Source: Phycisphaerae bacterium (GTDB taxonomy: Bacteria; Chloroflexota; Anaerolineae; 4572-78; J111). From it: 64,000 nt of DNA. The translations under genes were made by a program, and so were the position numbers. Location: NCBI GenBank assembly GCA_028285035.1, contig JANQQF010000003.1, positions 36,929-100,928 of the forward strand. Reading direction: 5' to 3'. Positions 25,761-34,386 of the stretch are shown piece after piece; position 1 is the first letter of the stretch; each line of letters starts with the position of its first letter. The notes under the pieces were generated by a model. It was given only the letters and a program-made list of their open reading frames with translations. It was not told the origin of the DNA and ran no database searches.

Positions 25761-28388
25761 GTGCGAAAAATGTTAGCTGCTGGAGTAATTGCAGGATTAA
25801 TCATTACAATAATCGCGATCTTCAAGCCAATCAGTCAGGCGCAAGAGCCATTGCTCGAGCCTGATCAGACCGAAAAAATCACCGTAAAGGGTTCGTCAAT
25901 ACAGGCTATCAAAGGAGGGGAGGAGCTAAGGGTAAATAACGTCACAAACAGCGAAGCGCCTACAGTGACGTGGATTTCACAGCTTGGCTCCCCAGACTAT
26001 GATGAAGTAAATGACATTGTCATTGATGACAGTGGAAATATCTACATCACAGGTGATACGGATTCATTTGTGGCCGGAGGTCAGGAAGTCTGGGTCGGTC
26101 GTCTGGATGGTAATGGTGATGAACAGTGTACCTGGATTTTTGGATCATCTGGTTTGGACGGGGCCAGAGGGATCGCTGTAGACAGTGGGGGCAATGTCTA
26201 TATGGCCGGGTTTACCCCAGGTCCAGGCATCACCGATGCTTGGCTCGCTAAATATGACGCCAATTGTGATGAGGTTTGGACTAAGCTTATCGACTCTGGG
26301 GCCAATGACAGTGCTTTAGATGTAGCCGTGGATTCTAACGACAACATTTATGTGGCGGGTTGGACAAAAGGCGTCTTACACGGCCCAAGTAACGCCGGAG
26401 ACAATGATGCTTGGTTGGCCAAATATGACACTGCGGGTAACCAAACATGGATTCGTCAATATGGAACAGCCAAGGCAGATGAGGCCCAAAGCATTACGAT
26501 TGATAGCAACAATAATATCATCTTGGCTGGCAAAACCGCTGGCGGTGATGAAGATGATACTCGAAATGTCTGGTTAGCGAAATACAATGGCAGCGGAACC
26601 CAGCTTTGGAGCCACGGGAATTTGGGAACGCCAGAGCGAGAGGAAGGGCACAGTGTGGTGGTTGATAGTGCTGACAATATCTATGTGACTGGTGAAACAG
26701 ATGGTAATCTTGCTGGAAACAAAGGGGGAACTGATGGCTTTATTGCTAAATTCAACAGCAGCGGTGCTCAACAATGGGTCCGTCAGTTAGGAACCTCTTC
26801 CTTCGAAGAAGCATTAGATATTGCGATCAATAGCCTAGATGAGCTTTACATCACTGGTTACACTGATGGTGATCTAGGAGATAATGCCTTTACTGGCGGA
26901 ATCGACGCTTGGGTAGCCAAGTATGATGTTGATGGCAACGCCCAATGGATACACCAACTGGGTTCATCTGCTGTTGATGAGGCTTATAGTATTGCCGTTG
27001 ATGGCAATGATGCGGTTTATCTGGCTGGTTATACCAGCGGTGATTGGGGAGGACAACAGGCTGGTGGTGGTGATGCGTTTGTGGTAAAACTTAGCGACTC
27101 AACAGTGACACCGCCTCAGCTTACTATTCAGGCTCAAGGCCCGGGTGTGGCAGTGAACAGTGCCCCTTTGTCGCAAGGTGATACGACACCGGTGAATCAA
27201 GGGGATCAAGTTGAGCTGACCGGAACTGACTCTAAGGCAAGATTATTATCTCAAACCGACTGTGAAAATCTCCTAATTACAACCTATCTTTTGGACTACG
27301 CACTTGGAGAATTAGATGAAAAAACATACTTCAAATACCCTAGCGCGTGGGAGTATGTGATTGAAAAAAGTAATATAATTTCCGCAGCGTGTGATGAGCT
27401 ATTATCTCGGACTGGCTCACTTTCCTTCACTGCGGAGGCGGATAGTCAACTTGATCTTGAACTCATCGGCGGAAAAACTCGCACCGTCGTGCAACAGGAG
27501 GCGTTGACCTTAAATATAAACACCGCTACAGCTAAAGTCAATGTCCAAGGAAAGGCCGATTTTGGGATGGGCTATAACCCCGATACTGGTGAGATGACAG
27601 TGACCTGTTATCACGGCACGGTCACCATTGAGCCTGCAAATTCTAATCTACCAACAATTACCTTACAGTCCGGCGAGCAAGTTGAAATTACGGGTGACAG
27701 TATTGTACATTTACCCAATGTCGTATTTCAGGTTTACCTGCCTAGCGTGTTCAAAAACTCCAGCACCTCCGGACCAACATCTACACCCATTGCAACATCT
27801 ACCGCTAAACCAACGTCTACACCAACCGAGACGTCAACATCTACCCCCACTAAAACACCAACTGCGACGCCAACCTTTACCCCAACCCCTACCCCGACCT
27901 TCACCCCAACTGTAACCCCAACCACCTCAGTCGACCCAATAGCCAATGGTGACTTTGAAAGTGGCTCTACCGGATGGACAGAGTTCCGCTCTGACAGTGC
28001 TATCGCTATCATTCGAGAGCAGAGTAATCTAAATATCGCGCCACACGGCGGTCAGTGGGCGACCTGGCTAGGTGGCACCCTGGCTGTCGATGCCACATCT
28101 TATATTGAGCAGGAAGTGATAGTGCCCGTAACAAATGCCACATTAACCTACTGGCATTGGATTGCCTCACAAGAGATCGACTGTGGGTTTGACTTTGCCA
28201 GTATAAGGATTGATGGGGTCGAGGTTATCTCATATGATCTTTGCGAGACGAACAATACCAACGCATGGGTACAGAATAACATTGATTTGAGTGCTTATGC
28301 AGGGCAGGCGGTCACACTACAATTTCGAGTAGAGACCGATGATCTTTTCAATAGCAATCTTTTTATCGATGATGTGACTTTCCCGTAG
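25761..28388 (+). CDS. Secreted SBBP beta-propeller protein with FecR-like domain, Thr/Pro linker and C-terminal jelly-roll
   Basis: 875 residues. A signal sequence spans about 4-30. Residues 70-450 hold about seven to eight beta-propeller (SBBP) repeats with the recurring DAWLAKYD and NIYVAGYT-type blocks. About 500-650 resembles a FecR-like domain (NVQGKADFGMGY, CYHGTVTI, QSGEQVEI). After VYLPSVFKN comes a Thr/Pro/Ser-rich linker (about 675-725) and a C-terminal domain starting NGDFESGSTGW, resembling carbohydrate-binding jelly-rolls. GTG start with AGGGGAG at 25747-25753. Likely extracellular or surface-attached. The linker could be glycosylated. Role unknown. Confidence 0.85.
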   Translation: MRKMLAAGVIAGLIITIIAIFKPISQAQEPLLEPDQTEKITVKGSSIQAIKGGEELRVNNVTNSEAPTVTWISQLGSPDYDEVNDIVIDDSGNIYITGDTDSFVAGGQEVWVGRLDGNGDEQCTWIFGSSGLDGARGIAVDSGGNVYMAGFTPGPGITDAWLAKYDANCDEVWTKLIDSGANDSALDVAVDSNDNIYVAGWTKGVLHGPSNAGDNDAWLAKYDTAGNQTWIRQYGTAKADEAQSITIDSNNNIILAGKTAGGDEDDTRNVWLAKYNGSGTQLWSHGNLGTPEREEGHSVVVDSADNIYVTGETDGNLAGNKGGTDGFIAKFNSSGAQQWVRQLGTSSFEEALDIAINSLDELYITGYTDGDLGDNAFTGGIDAWVAKYDVDGNAQWIHQLGSSAVDEAYSIAVDGNDAVYLAGYTSGDWGGQQAGGGDAFVVKLSDSTVTPPQLTIQAQGPGVAVNSAPLSQGDTTPVNQGDQVELTGTDSKARLLSQTDCENLLITTYLLDYALGELDEKTYFKYPSAWEYVIEKSNIISAACDELLSRTGSLSFTAEADSQLDLELIGGKTRTVVQQEALTLNINTATAKVNVQGKADFGMGYNPDTGEMTVTCYHGTVTIEPANSNLPTITLQSGEQVEITGDSIVHLPNVVFQVYLPSVFKNSSTSGPTSTPIATSTAKPTSTPTETSTSTPTKTPTATPTFTPTPTPTFTPTVTPTTSVDPIANGDFESGSTGWTEFRSDSAIAIIREQSNLNIAPHGGQWATWLGGTLAVDATSYIEQEVIVPVTNATLTYWHWIASQEIDCGFDFASIRIDGVEVISYDLCETNNTNAWVQNNIDLSAYAGQAVTLQFRVETDDLFNSNLFIDDVTFP

Positions 28389-28467
28389 GCCAGAATCGAT
28401 GATAATTATTTGCGATGTCGAAACAATTGCGATCGAGCCAACTACTTAGGCTTTGTGACAAGATAAT

Positions 28468-28505
28468 GAGAGGCTTGGCTGAGGACATATTCAGCTAAGC
28501 CTCTC
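28468..28505. terminator. 15-bp hairpin between convergent genes
   Basis: GAGAGGCTTGGCTGA (28468-28482) pairs with 28491-28505 with one G-T pair, around an 8-nt loop. It lies between the stops at 28388 (+) and 28530 (-). No T-tract follows on either side, so it may be an inefficient or factor-dependent terminator. Confidence 0.6.
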
Positions 28506-28529
28506 GTATGAAAGCTGCCATTTACGCCA

Positions 28530-28922
28530 TCAAGCACTTTTCTCACTTCTTAGAAACAGGACCAACGACACAACGCTCACCACCAGCATAGCAGAAACGG
28601 GCACAAGATTGCGAAGTGTCGTAGGATCAGAGCCATCCGCCACCAGACTAACAATTCGTCCGATAAGCGACAGGAGTAAGAAGAGGATAGCAAATCGTAG
28701 GGACCCTGTTTCCTGATTAATCACGGTATGCATCACCAATAGAATACCGAAGGTCAACATACCTGCGCCAATGAAGGCCCGAATAGTAGCCAGCCCCAGC
28801 AGGCTCGTCGCTTCAAGCCCAGCTGGAATCATTGCGGCTTCTGGGAAGAACATAAATCGAAAACCAAATGCTAGAAATAATAAGGCGATGATACCTGCCA
28901 GTACTCTTGCTGCAATTCTCAC
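28530..28922 (-). CDS. Small four-helix membrane protein, DUF4345-like, copy 2
   Basis: 130 residues, strongly similar along its whole length to the protein at 7808-8206: RVLAGIIALLFL, LATIRAFIGAGMLTFGILLV and RIVSLVADGSDP are shared with small changes. The start is GTG at 28922, with GGAG 10 nt upstream. It lies 147 nt downstream of an SRPBCC gene on the same strand, repeating the arrangement of copy 1. About four membrane helices and no polar active-site residues are visible. Function unknown. Confidence 0.75.
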   Translation of the reverse strand: MRIAARVLAGIIALLFLAFGFRFMFFPEAAMIPAGLEATSLLGLATIRAFIGAGMLTFGILLVMHTVINQETGSLRFAILFLLLSLIGRIVSLVADGSDPTTLRNLVPVSAMLVVSVVSLVLFLRSEKSA

Positions 28923-29069
28923 TTTAACATTCTCCTTCAGATAATTTTCATAACAAAATTTTGGCCCAACCCAGCCATTGCCAAGTCAGGGCTTAGGGAT
29001 GAGATCAAGTAACCTTGACCATTCTATTTAATTTTCGTGTCCTAAATAAATTCAGCTTTTACTTTGACT

Positions 29070-29528
29070 TTACTGTTGTTTGTTGGGATGAGGCCGATCG
29101 TTTTCTGCGAAATATTTCAATTCGGGGAGAAGTTTATCAAGACCCTGCCCCAATTGATCTTTAACCATATCTTCCATTGATGGATCAAGCACGGTGGCTC
29201 CAAAGGTGAGATGGACGACAGCCTCACCCTCGCTAGCCGCCTCAACCTTCCAGCCGGTGGTGACATCTTTGATGATCGGGGGGAGCGTTGGGCCTTGCAC
29301 CGTGTAGGCTAGCTCTCGCTGGGCGTCATCAAACAGGTACAACGTCTCGGTTGCCTCGCCGTATTCAACCGTATTAACAACGCGGCCACCTTGCGACCCT
29401 AACGAAGTATCTCCTTTTGAACTCAGCATTCGGCTGGCCCATACTTGTATTTCCCCAAAATCTGTACCAAGAATTTTCCACACTTTGTCGGCTGGTGCAC
29501 CGATACTAATTTGTCTTGTGACTTCCAT
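29070..29528 (-). CDS. SRPBCC-family protein
   Basis: 152 residues with no signal peptide. The fold signature is clear: MEVTRQISIGAPADKVWKIL at the start, a VNTVEYGEATETLYLFDD strand pair, and a C-terminal helix DMVKDQLGQGLDKLLPELKYF. These are START-like hydrophobic ligand-binding proteins of the polyketide-cyclase group. AAAGGA precedes the ATG. With the DUF4345-like gene downstream it forms a pair resembling 8249-8815/7808-8206. The MerR regulator at 29694 is upstream on the same strand. Confidence 0.82.
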   Translation of the reverse strand: MEVTRQISIGAPADKVWKILGTDFGEIQVWASRMLSSKGDTSLGSQGGRVVNTVEYGEATETLYLFDDAQRELAYTVQGPTLPPIIKDVTTGWKVEAASEGEAVVHLTFGATVLDPSMEDMVKDQLGQGLDKLLPELKYFAENDRPHPNKQQ

Positions 29529-29693
29529 TTTTATTATCCTTTCTTAATTAACCTAATCCAGTATCAACTGTGTTAGGCATAGAGATATCCTCCAAACTAA
29601 ATTGGCGTTTTGAAATTTACATTGAATTGAATTTATTTAGGTGTATTTATTAATGAGGGTGTCAACAAACCTAAAAGCCTCATTGACCTTCAT

Positions 29694-30554
29694 CTATTGA
29701 AGCAAAGGTAGTGAAGGATTCAACTCCAGTGTCACGGGTAACTGAATTTCACAAACAGTTTCCTCTACACGGTCAGGATGTGGCGGGACGATAAAGACCT
29801 CGCGTGCAGGACCAACCAAGCGATAATCATTGGCCTCCACCCAACGACCAAGCTTGGCATAACTCTCATAGCCATTTTCCATTCCCCCCACCCGCACAGC
29901 GCAGGCAGCCATTTCTATTCTAGGCAAAACCCGCATGGTCAGGGCGTGACCACTGCTCAGTTCAAGCGTCTCATCGACGGCATCATTGAGGAGAAAACCC
30001 ATTTGGATATCGACATCTTCTGTGGCAAACGCATCTCCGTGAAAGACAGCGGTAAAGTGGCCCAGCTTCTTTTCCGGAATGCGACTGGGGAGCAGCTTGC
30101 TCATCTCCATCAGGAGTGGGACGGCATGTTTCAAATCAGGCAGCGTATCCCGAAAACTGTAAAATGGTTGGGCTGGTATCTCCTTGATGACCACATCATC
30201 CTCTGACAAACCGCCTTCTTCCTCTACCTGGCGTAAACGAGCTTCGATATGATGGATCCGCTCGATGGTGGCGTGTAGTTCCTGTTCGGCTTGGGCTTTC
30301 TTCAAAGCCAGCATCCCGCGTAGCTCCTCCGCTGAAACGTTCTCCGCCACGAGCCGTTGAATTTGCTCAAGGGTCAACCCAAGCTCTTTCATCGCCAAGA
30401 TGCGATTGAGATCGGGCAATTGGGAGGCCCGATAGTAGCGATAACCTGTGAATGGGTCTGTATGCTCTGGCTGAAATAACCCAATTCGGTCATAGTATCG
30501 TAAGTGGGTGATGGCGGTTTGAGAAATTTTGCTAAATTCACCTATTCTGAACAT
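29694..30554 (-). CDS. MerR-family regulator with GyrI-like effector domain
   Basis: 286 residues. The N-terminal winged helix reads FRIGEFSKISQTAITHLRYY and GYRYYRASQLPDLNRI; a dimerisation helix covers about 80-115. From about 120 to the end is a GyrI/BmrR-type effector-binding domain (VVIKEIPAQPFYSFRD, HALTMRVLPRIEMAACAV). Such proteins sense bulky hydrophobic compounds and distort promoters that have over-long spacers. Its own promoter (30591-30621) has the 19-bp spacer. It may also control the SRPBCC/DUF4345-like genes downstream. Confidence 0.9.
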   Translation of the reverse strand: MFRIGEFSKISQTAITHLRYYDRIGLFQPEHTDPFTGYRYYRASQLPDLNRILAMKELGLTLEQIQRLVAENVSAEELRGMLALKKAQAEQELHATIERIHHIEARLRQVEEEGGLSEDDVVIKEIPAQPFYSFRDTLPDLKHAVPLLMEMSKLLPSRIPEKKLGHFTAVFHGDAFATEDVDIQMGFLLNDAVDETLELSSGHALTMRVLPRIEMAACAVRVGGMENGYESYAKLGRWVEANDYRLVGPAREVFIVPPHPDRVEETVCEIQLPVTLELNPSLPLLQ

Positions 30555-30590
30555 TTTTTATCCTCAGCAGTCATTTTCTACTTCGCCCTT

Positions 30591-30621
30591 ACTATAAACC
30601 CTAGAGCGAGTGGAGAGTCAA
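30591..30621 (-). promoter_or_regulatory. MerR-type promoter with 19-bp spacer
   Basis: On the minus strand TTGACT (30616-30621) and TATAGT (30591-30596) are separated by exactly 19 bp, two more than the optimum. The spacer contains imperfect dyad symmetry (CTCTCC near one end, GGGTT near the other). This is the hallmark of promoters activated by MerR-family proteins. The MerR gene begins about 37 nt downstream, so autoregulation is likely. Confidence 0.75.
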
Positions 30622-30724
30622 CCCCTAATTTTGAATTTCATGAAAATTGCTGAAAATACATGATCAGCTATAACCGCGATTAAAGGGGCCACTAAGAGGA
30701 AATTGGTGATAACGAATAATAAAA

Positions 30725-30762
30725 AATTAGAAGTCCCAAAGTGCACTTTGGGACTTCTAATT
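30725..30762. terminator. Perfect 19-bp palindromic terminator
   Basis: AATTAGAAGTCCCAAAGTG (30725-30743) is followed directly by its reverse complement. In minus orientation it is followed by a T6-containing tract, so it best terminates the small gene at 30810-31031. Confidence 0.85.
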
Positions 30763-30809
30763 GAACGCCGTCTGTTTGGGCCTGATAATTAATTTTTAGG
30801 GCAAGGGCA

Positions 30810-31031
30810 TCACTCATTCTCATTCCAATCAGCCACGGTATCGCCAGGATCAGCACAAGGAGCCATCATCCGCGAAGGCGACAACTTTTCGATAGCATCG
30901 GCCGCAATTTGCTTGGCCTCGGCTGCGTCATCCGCATTGTGGATACGGCATAAGGCATCAACAGCCAATTTCAAAGCCATTTTGGCTTCTTGAAAATCAG
31001 TGGGGTTTTTGTAATCAAGCGATTGAGACAT
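30810..31031 (-). CDS. Small unrecognised helical protein
   Basis: 73 residues. The first two thirds are helical (DFQEAKMALKLAVDALCRI, AAEAKQIAADAIEKL), and the tail MMAPCADPGDTVADWNENE is acidic. There is no signal peptide, TM segment or known motif. AAGGAG precedes the ATG and a strong terminator follows, so it appears to be a real monocistronic gene. Function unknown. Confidence 0.6.
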   Translation of the reverse strand: MSQSLDYKNPTDFQEAKMALKLAVDALCRIHNADDAAEAKQIAADAIEKLSPSRMMAPCADPGDTVADWNENE

Positions 31032-31240
31032 CAGTTATTCTCCTTTTTATTGAGGGCACTCGAGAATTAAATTTGTAATACCTATGATTATATGGCACTC
31101 TCAATAAATTCCAATTGCCCAAACTGACTTCAGTTTTGTAAATAAAATGTCTCTTTTTCATTCACAATTCACCATCCAAAATTCATTATTAACAATGATC
31201 CCCCCCTTGCCTTACCTCGAAATTCTCGTAAAATGTCACT

Positions 31241-32647
31241 ATGTGGTTAATCACGCTTGCCTTGCTTTTATTCGCTTTGGCCCTGTGGTTGGGGTTATAT
31301 CTCATCGCTCGAAACAGCGCGAACCCACGTTTGCGTTATGCAGGCTTGGGGGTCATCACTTATGCGTTGGCCATCGGAACTGAGTTGCTCGCGACTGAGG
31401 CCACAGACCCTGAGCTTGCCCTGACTCTGACCCGATTGCACTGGGCTTTATTATTTTTACCAGCGTTCTTCTGGTTTGTCACGACCCTTTATCTTCTCCC
31501 CCAAGACTCGCCCTGGCAACAGCGCCTCAATGGGTTATGGCCCCATGGATTGTGGTTATTCGCTACCCCGTTTTATTTAGTCACCGCCGGAACCGATCTC
31601 ATCTTCGACTTCTCTAGCACACCACCACAAGCCGGACCAGCCTATTTGATTTTTGCTGGGGCCATTTTGCTGCCGATGTTGTTGACCGTCATATTGACCG
31701 CTCAGGTATTTCGATCTACCGAAACGACAAAACGGTCATTGGGGTTACTCTTGGTTGCGGCCATCTTTTTTGGTCTGTCGGCAGGCTTATTGAGTTTTCC
31801 CCTAGCTTGGCTACCACGCAGTTGGCTACTGTTGGGCCTCAGCGTCGATCTTGTATTCTTGGGCATCATCATTGCCTGGCTTGATGCCTTTGAGGAGGGG
31901 GAAACACTCTTGCCGGACCTGTTACGCTCATTTGACTCGGCTGTATTCATGGCCCTGATTTTTGGCTTGCCAGTCCTCCTAACCAGTTGGCTAAGCACCG
32001 GGCTAACCTTTCCGATGCTCGTATTACTAATGAGTACCCTTTCTCTGGCGATCATCACCCAAACTTTCGCCGACCCGCTACAAACCTTGGTTGATCGCCT
32101 AACTTTTGCTGCCTTCCCACGTCTACGCGAAGAGCGAGCAAATTTACGAGCGGTAGCCAATGCCTTGCCGCGTACCCAGGAAGTGCTCGACCCTGAGCTA
32201 CTTGATCCCACCAAATTCGCCAAGCTTACCCGTCGAGCCTTGAGCCATCTGGGCGACTTATCCCGCTTGGCTACCAGCCCCTTGACCCGTTTACCCCTGA
32301 TCGACAATCGTCTTACCCAACGTAAGGCCCATGACGATACATTGGAGCGGGCGGCTGAACTCAAAAGCCTGCTGACCGATAGCATTCTTCGCCTCAAGCC
32401 CCGCGACAAAGGCGACTTCGGCACCACCGAGGAGTGGCGCTACTACAACGCCCTCTACTTCCCCTACGTGGCCGGCCTCAAACCCTATAGCCGCCGCGCT
32501 GAATATTTCGATGGTGACCTCGACTCGATCGAACGCGAGGCCCTCGATTGGTTCCGTACCTATGTGCCCGAGCGCACTCTCTACAACTGGCAAAACGCCG
32601 CCGCTAAACTCATCGCCCAAGATTTGCAAGAGCGCTTAGAAACGTAA
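31241..32647 (+). CDS. Unrecognised seven-to-nine-helix membrane protein with cytoplasmic C-terminal domain
   Basis: 468 residues. The first 280 residues contain about eight or nine hydrophobic helices and resemble the 7TM membrane sensor regions of some histidine kinases in style. The remaining 190 residues are polar and mostly helical (LRAVANALPRTQEVLDPELL, TLYNWQNAAAKLIAQDL). No kinase, cyclase or HTH motif is seen. The ATG at 31241 lacks a good Shine-Dalgarno sequence, so the start is tentative; low-complexity AATTCAC-type repeats lie just upstream (31156-31195). Function unknown. Confidence 0.65.
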   Translation: MWLITLALLLFALALWLGLYLIARNSANPRLRYAGLGVITYALAIGTELLATEATDPELALTLTRLHWALLFLPAFFWFVTTLYLLPQDSPWQQRLNGLWPHGLWLFATPFYLVTAGTDLIFDFSSTPPQAGPAYLIFAGAILLPMLLTVILTAQVFRSTETTKRSLGLLLVAAIFFGLSAGLLSFPLAWLPRSWLLLGLSVDLVFLGIIIAWLDAFEEGETLLPDLLRSFDSAVFMALIFGLPVLLTSWLSTGLTFPMLVLLMSTLSLAIITQTFADPLQTLVDRLTFAAFPRLREERANLRAVANALPRTQEVLDPELLDPTKFAKLTRRALSHLGDLSRLATSPLTRLPLIDNRLTQRKAHDDTLERAAELKSLLTDSILRLKPRDKGDFGTTEEWRYYNALYFPYVAGLKPYSRRAEYFDGDLDSIEREALDWFRTYVPERTLYNWQNAAAKLIAQDLQERLET

Positions 32648-32755
32648 AGCTACCCCTACAAATTGCAATGTTATACAAACTGTATTTTCCGGCTCGCGCC
32701 CCAAGGTGTATAGTGCGTCTAGTGCAGTTGAGCAAAGCCAACTACGCAGCAACGC

Positions 32756-32778
32756 CCAACTGTTTAAGTATTTCGCCT
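32756..32778. repeat. 23-bp repeat, identical in inverted orientation at 47175-47197
   Basis: The sequence around AACTGTTTAAGTATTTCGCC is repeated exactly, as reverse complement, 14.4 kb away beside an IS982-type remnant. Here its GTATTTCGC part also pairs with GCGAAATAC at 32805-32813. It lies upstream of the YdcZ-like gene. Confidence 0.75.
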
Positions 32779-32842
32779 CAAGTTTCTATTGTCCTATTTG
32801 TATAGCGAAATACTCATCTACCACTGAGGGAGTAGAACCAAG

Positions 32843-33283
32843 ATGTTCAATTTGATTTTGGTGATTATTGTTGGATTGTTTGGGGGGATCGCGGCGAGCT
32901 TACAGGGCCCATTTAATGGGATTATGGGCCAACGACTTGGTAATTTGGAGAGTGTGTTTATTACATATGTTGGTGGCGGCATACTAATTGCGGTGATTAC
33001 TGTATTTATGGGCGGGGGGAATCTATCAGGTTGGCGATCATTACCGTGGTATGTTTTTCTGGCTGGGCCGCTCGGGTTAGTAATCATCGGCTCACTGAGC
33101 TACACCGTGCCACGGCTTGGGATTGGCGCAGCAAACGCCGTCTTTATCGCCACCCTATTCATTATTGGCGCCATCTTCGACCATTTTGGTTGGTTTGGCG
33201 TTGATCGCCGCCCTCTAGAGTGGACCCGCATCTTGGGAGTCATTACCCTGATGATTGGGACTTGGCTCATGTTACGTGAATAA
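32843..33283 (+). CDS. YdcZ/DUF606-type DMT membrane protein
   Basis: 146 residues with about five TM helices. It has the DUF606 signatures GGIAASLQGPFNGIMGQRLG near the N-terminus and GPLGLVIIGS in the middle. Members belong to the drug/metabolite transporter superfamily as half-size proteins, often in pairs; only one is present here. GAGGGAG precedes the ATG. A small Gly-zipper protein gene follows 16 nt later. Substrate unknown. Confidence 0.87.
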   Translation: MFNLILVIIVGLFGGIAASLQGPFNGIMGQRLGNLESVFITYVGGGILIAVITVFMGGGNLSGWRSLPWYVFLAGPLGLVIIGSLSYTVPRLGIGAANAVFIATLFIIGAIFDHFGWFGVDRRPLEWTRILGVITLMIGTWLMLRE

Positions 33284-33299
33284 GAAAGGAGATGTCACA

Positions 33300-33485
33300 A
33301 TGCAAATGACACGTGTATCTGTGCCGATTGGGGCCATTTTGGGCTTGGTCAGTGCTTTGAATATTGATGGCTCAAGCCTATCCATCCTGGTCGGCACGTT
33401 GTTAGGTGGGGTAGTTGGGGGCATTATCGGTTTGCTGATGAGTCGAATGCAACAAAGTGACTCATCAGACTCAGAAGAGACTTAA
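33300..33485 (+). CDS. Small Gly-zipper membrane protein
   Basis: 61 residues from the ATG at 33300, with AGGAG at 33287-33291. Residues 8-46 are one or two hydrophobic segments with a glycine-zipper pattern (GTLLGGVVGGIIGLLMS), and the tail is Ser/Asp/Glu-rich. It is cotranscribed with the YdcZ-like gene. It may be a small stability or accessory subunit; this is not established. Confidence 0.65.
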   Translation: MQMTRVSVPIGAILGLVSALNIDGSSLSILVGTLLGGVVGGIIGLLMSRMQQSDSSDSEET

Positions 33486-33498
33486 AGAGCCACTTAAA

Positions 33499-33569
33499 AG
33501 ATTGATTCAGTCTTGAAATTTAGGAAGCCAAAATTTAGGCAACACATTAGTCACAGACTGAATCAATCT
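33499..33569. repeat. 15-bp perfect inverted repeat with 41-nt spacer
   Basis: AGATTGATTCAGTCT (33499-33513) and its exact complement (33555-33569) lie between the small membrane protein and the convergent receiver gene. The long spacer is unlike a simple terminator. The rest of 33486-33717 shows nothing else. Confidence 0.6.
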
Positions 33570-33717
33570 AAGATGTCAAACCGTCAAAACAGCCTCCAAG
33601 TCCAACTATTAAAGCCGAATCCAAAAGACTTGCCGATAGTATTTTTCTACACCATTGCCAAAGACAATTAAATTTTGATAGAAATATTTGTTGGTCTAGA
33701 GCTAGTATTTCGCAGGT

Positions 33718-34101
33718 CTAAGCTGCGACAGGTGAAATTCTGCTTTTTGCGGCCAGAATTGTAATCGAACGGATCAATCGTTCAATATCTAAGGATGGGG
33801 CTCTCTGCTGGTCAATGACCATACGACCAGCTTCGGGCACGCGGGTGCTGACATCGATAATGGGAATGCCACTCAAGCTGGCATCATTTTTAATTTGGCG
33901 AAAGAGACTCCAGCCCTTTGCCTCTGGATCAGTCAAATCCAAGAGGACAACATCAGGTTTGTGCTTACGCATCAATGCAATGCCTTGGTCGTCAGATGAA
34001 ATTCCTCTGATATTATATCCAGCGGACTTCAATAGATTCTTGATGATTTCGAGGGTTTGGCAGTTGTCTTTCAAATAGAGAATGTAGTTTTGGTTCTTCA
34101 T
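33718..34101 (-). CDS. Receiver-only protein with degenerate active site
   Basis: 127 residues from the ATG at 34101, which has AAGGAGG 7 nt upstream; the longer frame to 34164 lacks this. The response-regulator receiver fold is evident: NYILYLKDNCQTLEIIKNLL, PDVVLLDLTDPEAKGW with Asp55 at the phosphorylation position, and IPIIDVST. The acidic pair is reduced to Asp12 (Lys11, Asn13), and the conserved Lys is replaced (APSLDIERL where the sibling has TKPFDVSRL). It may therefore be a pseudo-receiver. There is no output domain. A promoter block identical to that of the receiver at 34686-35078 lies upstream. Confidence 0.85.
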   Translation of the reverse strand: MKNQNYILYLKDNCQTLEIIKNLLKSAGYNIRGISSDDQGIALMRKHKPDVVLLDLTDPEAKGWSLFRQIKNDASLSGIPIIDVSTRVPEAGRMVIDQQRAPSLDIERLIRSITILAAKSRISPVAA

Positions 34102-34163
34102 GGCGACCTCCTTGTCTATAAATTTGAGCATTCTTAAAAAAGTCTTGTATTTCTTAATGACCA

Positions 34164-34194
34164 TAGTATAGCAAAGTTGTGTTTGAATTTCGTT
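34164..34194 (-). promoter_or_regulatory. Shared receiver-gene promoter block, copy 1
   Basis: On the minus strand AACGAAATTCAAAC, 10 bp, then TATACTA, about 65 nt upstream of the receiver start. The same two words with the same 10-bp gap, but unrelated filler, occur at 35122-35152. TATACT is a good -10 box, while the upstream word is not a standard -35, so it may bind an activator. Confidence 0.6.
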
Positions 34195-34343
34195 TGAAAT
34201 TTCACAAGCAACAAAATTCGTTATTTAAATTTTGAGTTGCGTAAGTCGCGTAGGTCAAATGTCGTAGATAAGTCAAGAACAAGGTTCCCTTTTTGCTATC
34301 AATAAAGTAGCGGCTTAGCGGGTCACAATTGCCTTGAAATTTG

Positions 34344-34360
34344 TTACAATAGGATTGTAA
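34344..34360. promoter_or_regulatory. Palindrome TTACAAT-AGG-ATTGTAA
   Basis: A perfect 7-bp dyad just upstream of the small exported protein gene, lying inside its presumed promoter (TTGAAA at 34334). The half-site TTACAA also occurs in the dyads of the ABC/TetR cluster near 14.8 kb. It is likely a repressor site. Confidence 0.5.
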
Positions 34361-34386
34361 TAAATACTAAAGGGGGTTGTGAACAA

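Noticed and set aside
27770..27930. Tandem repeat DNA of ACC/CCA triplets
   Set aside because: It encodes the Thr/Pro-rich linker of a secreted protein, a normal feature of such proteins, rather than a separate element.
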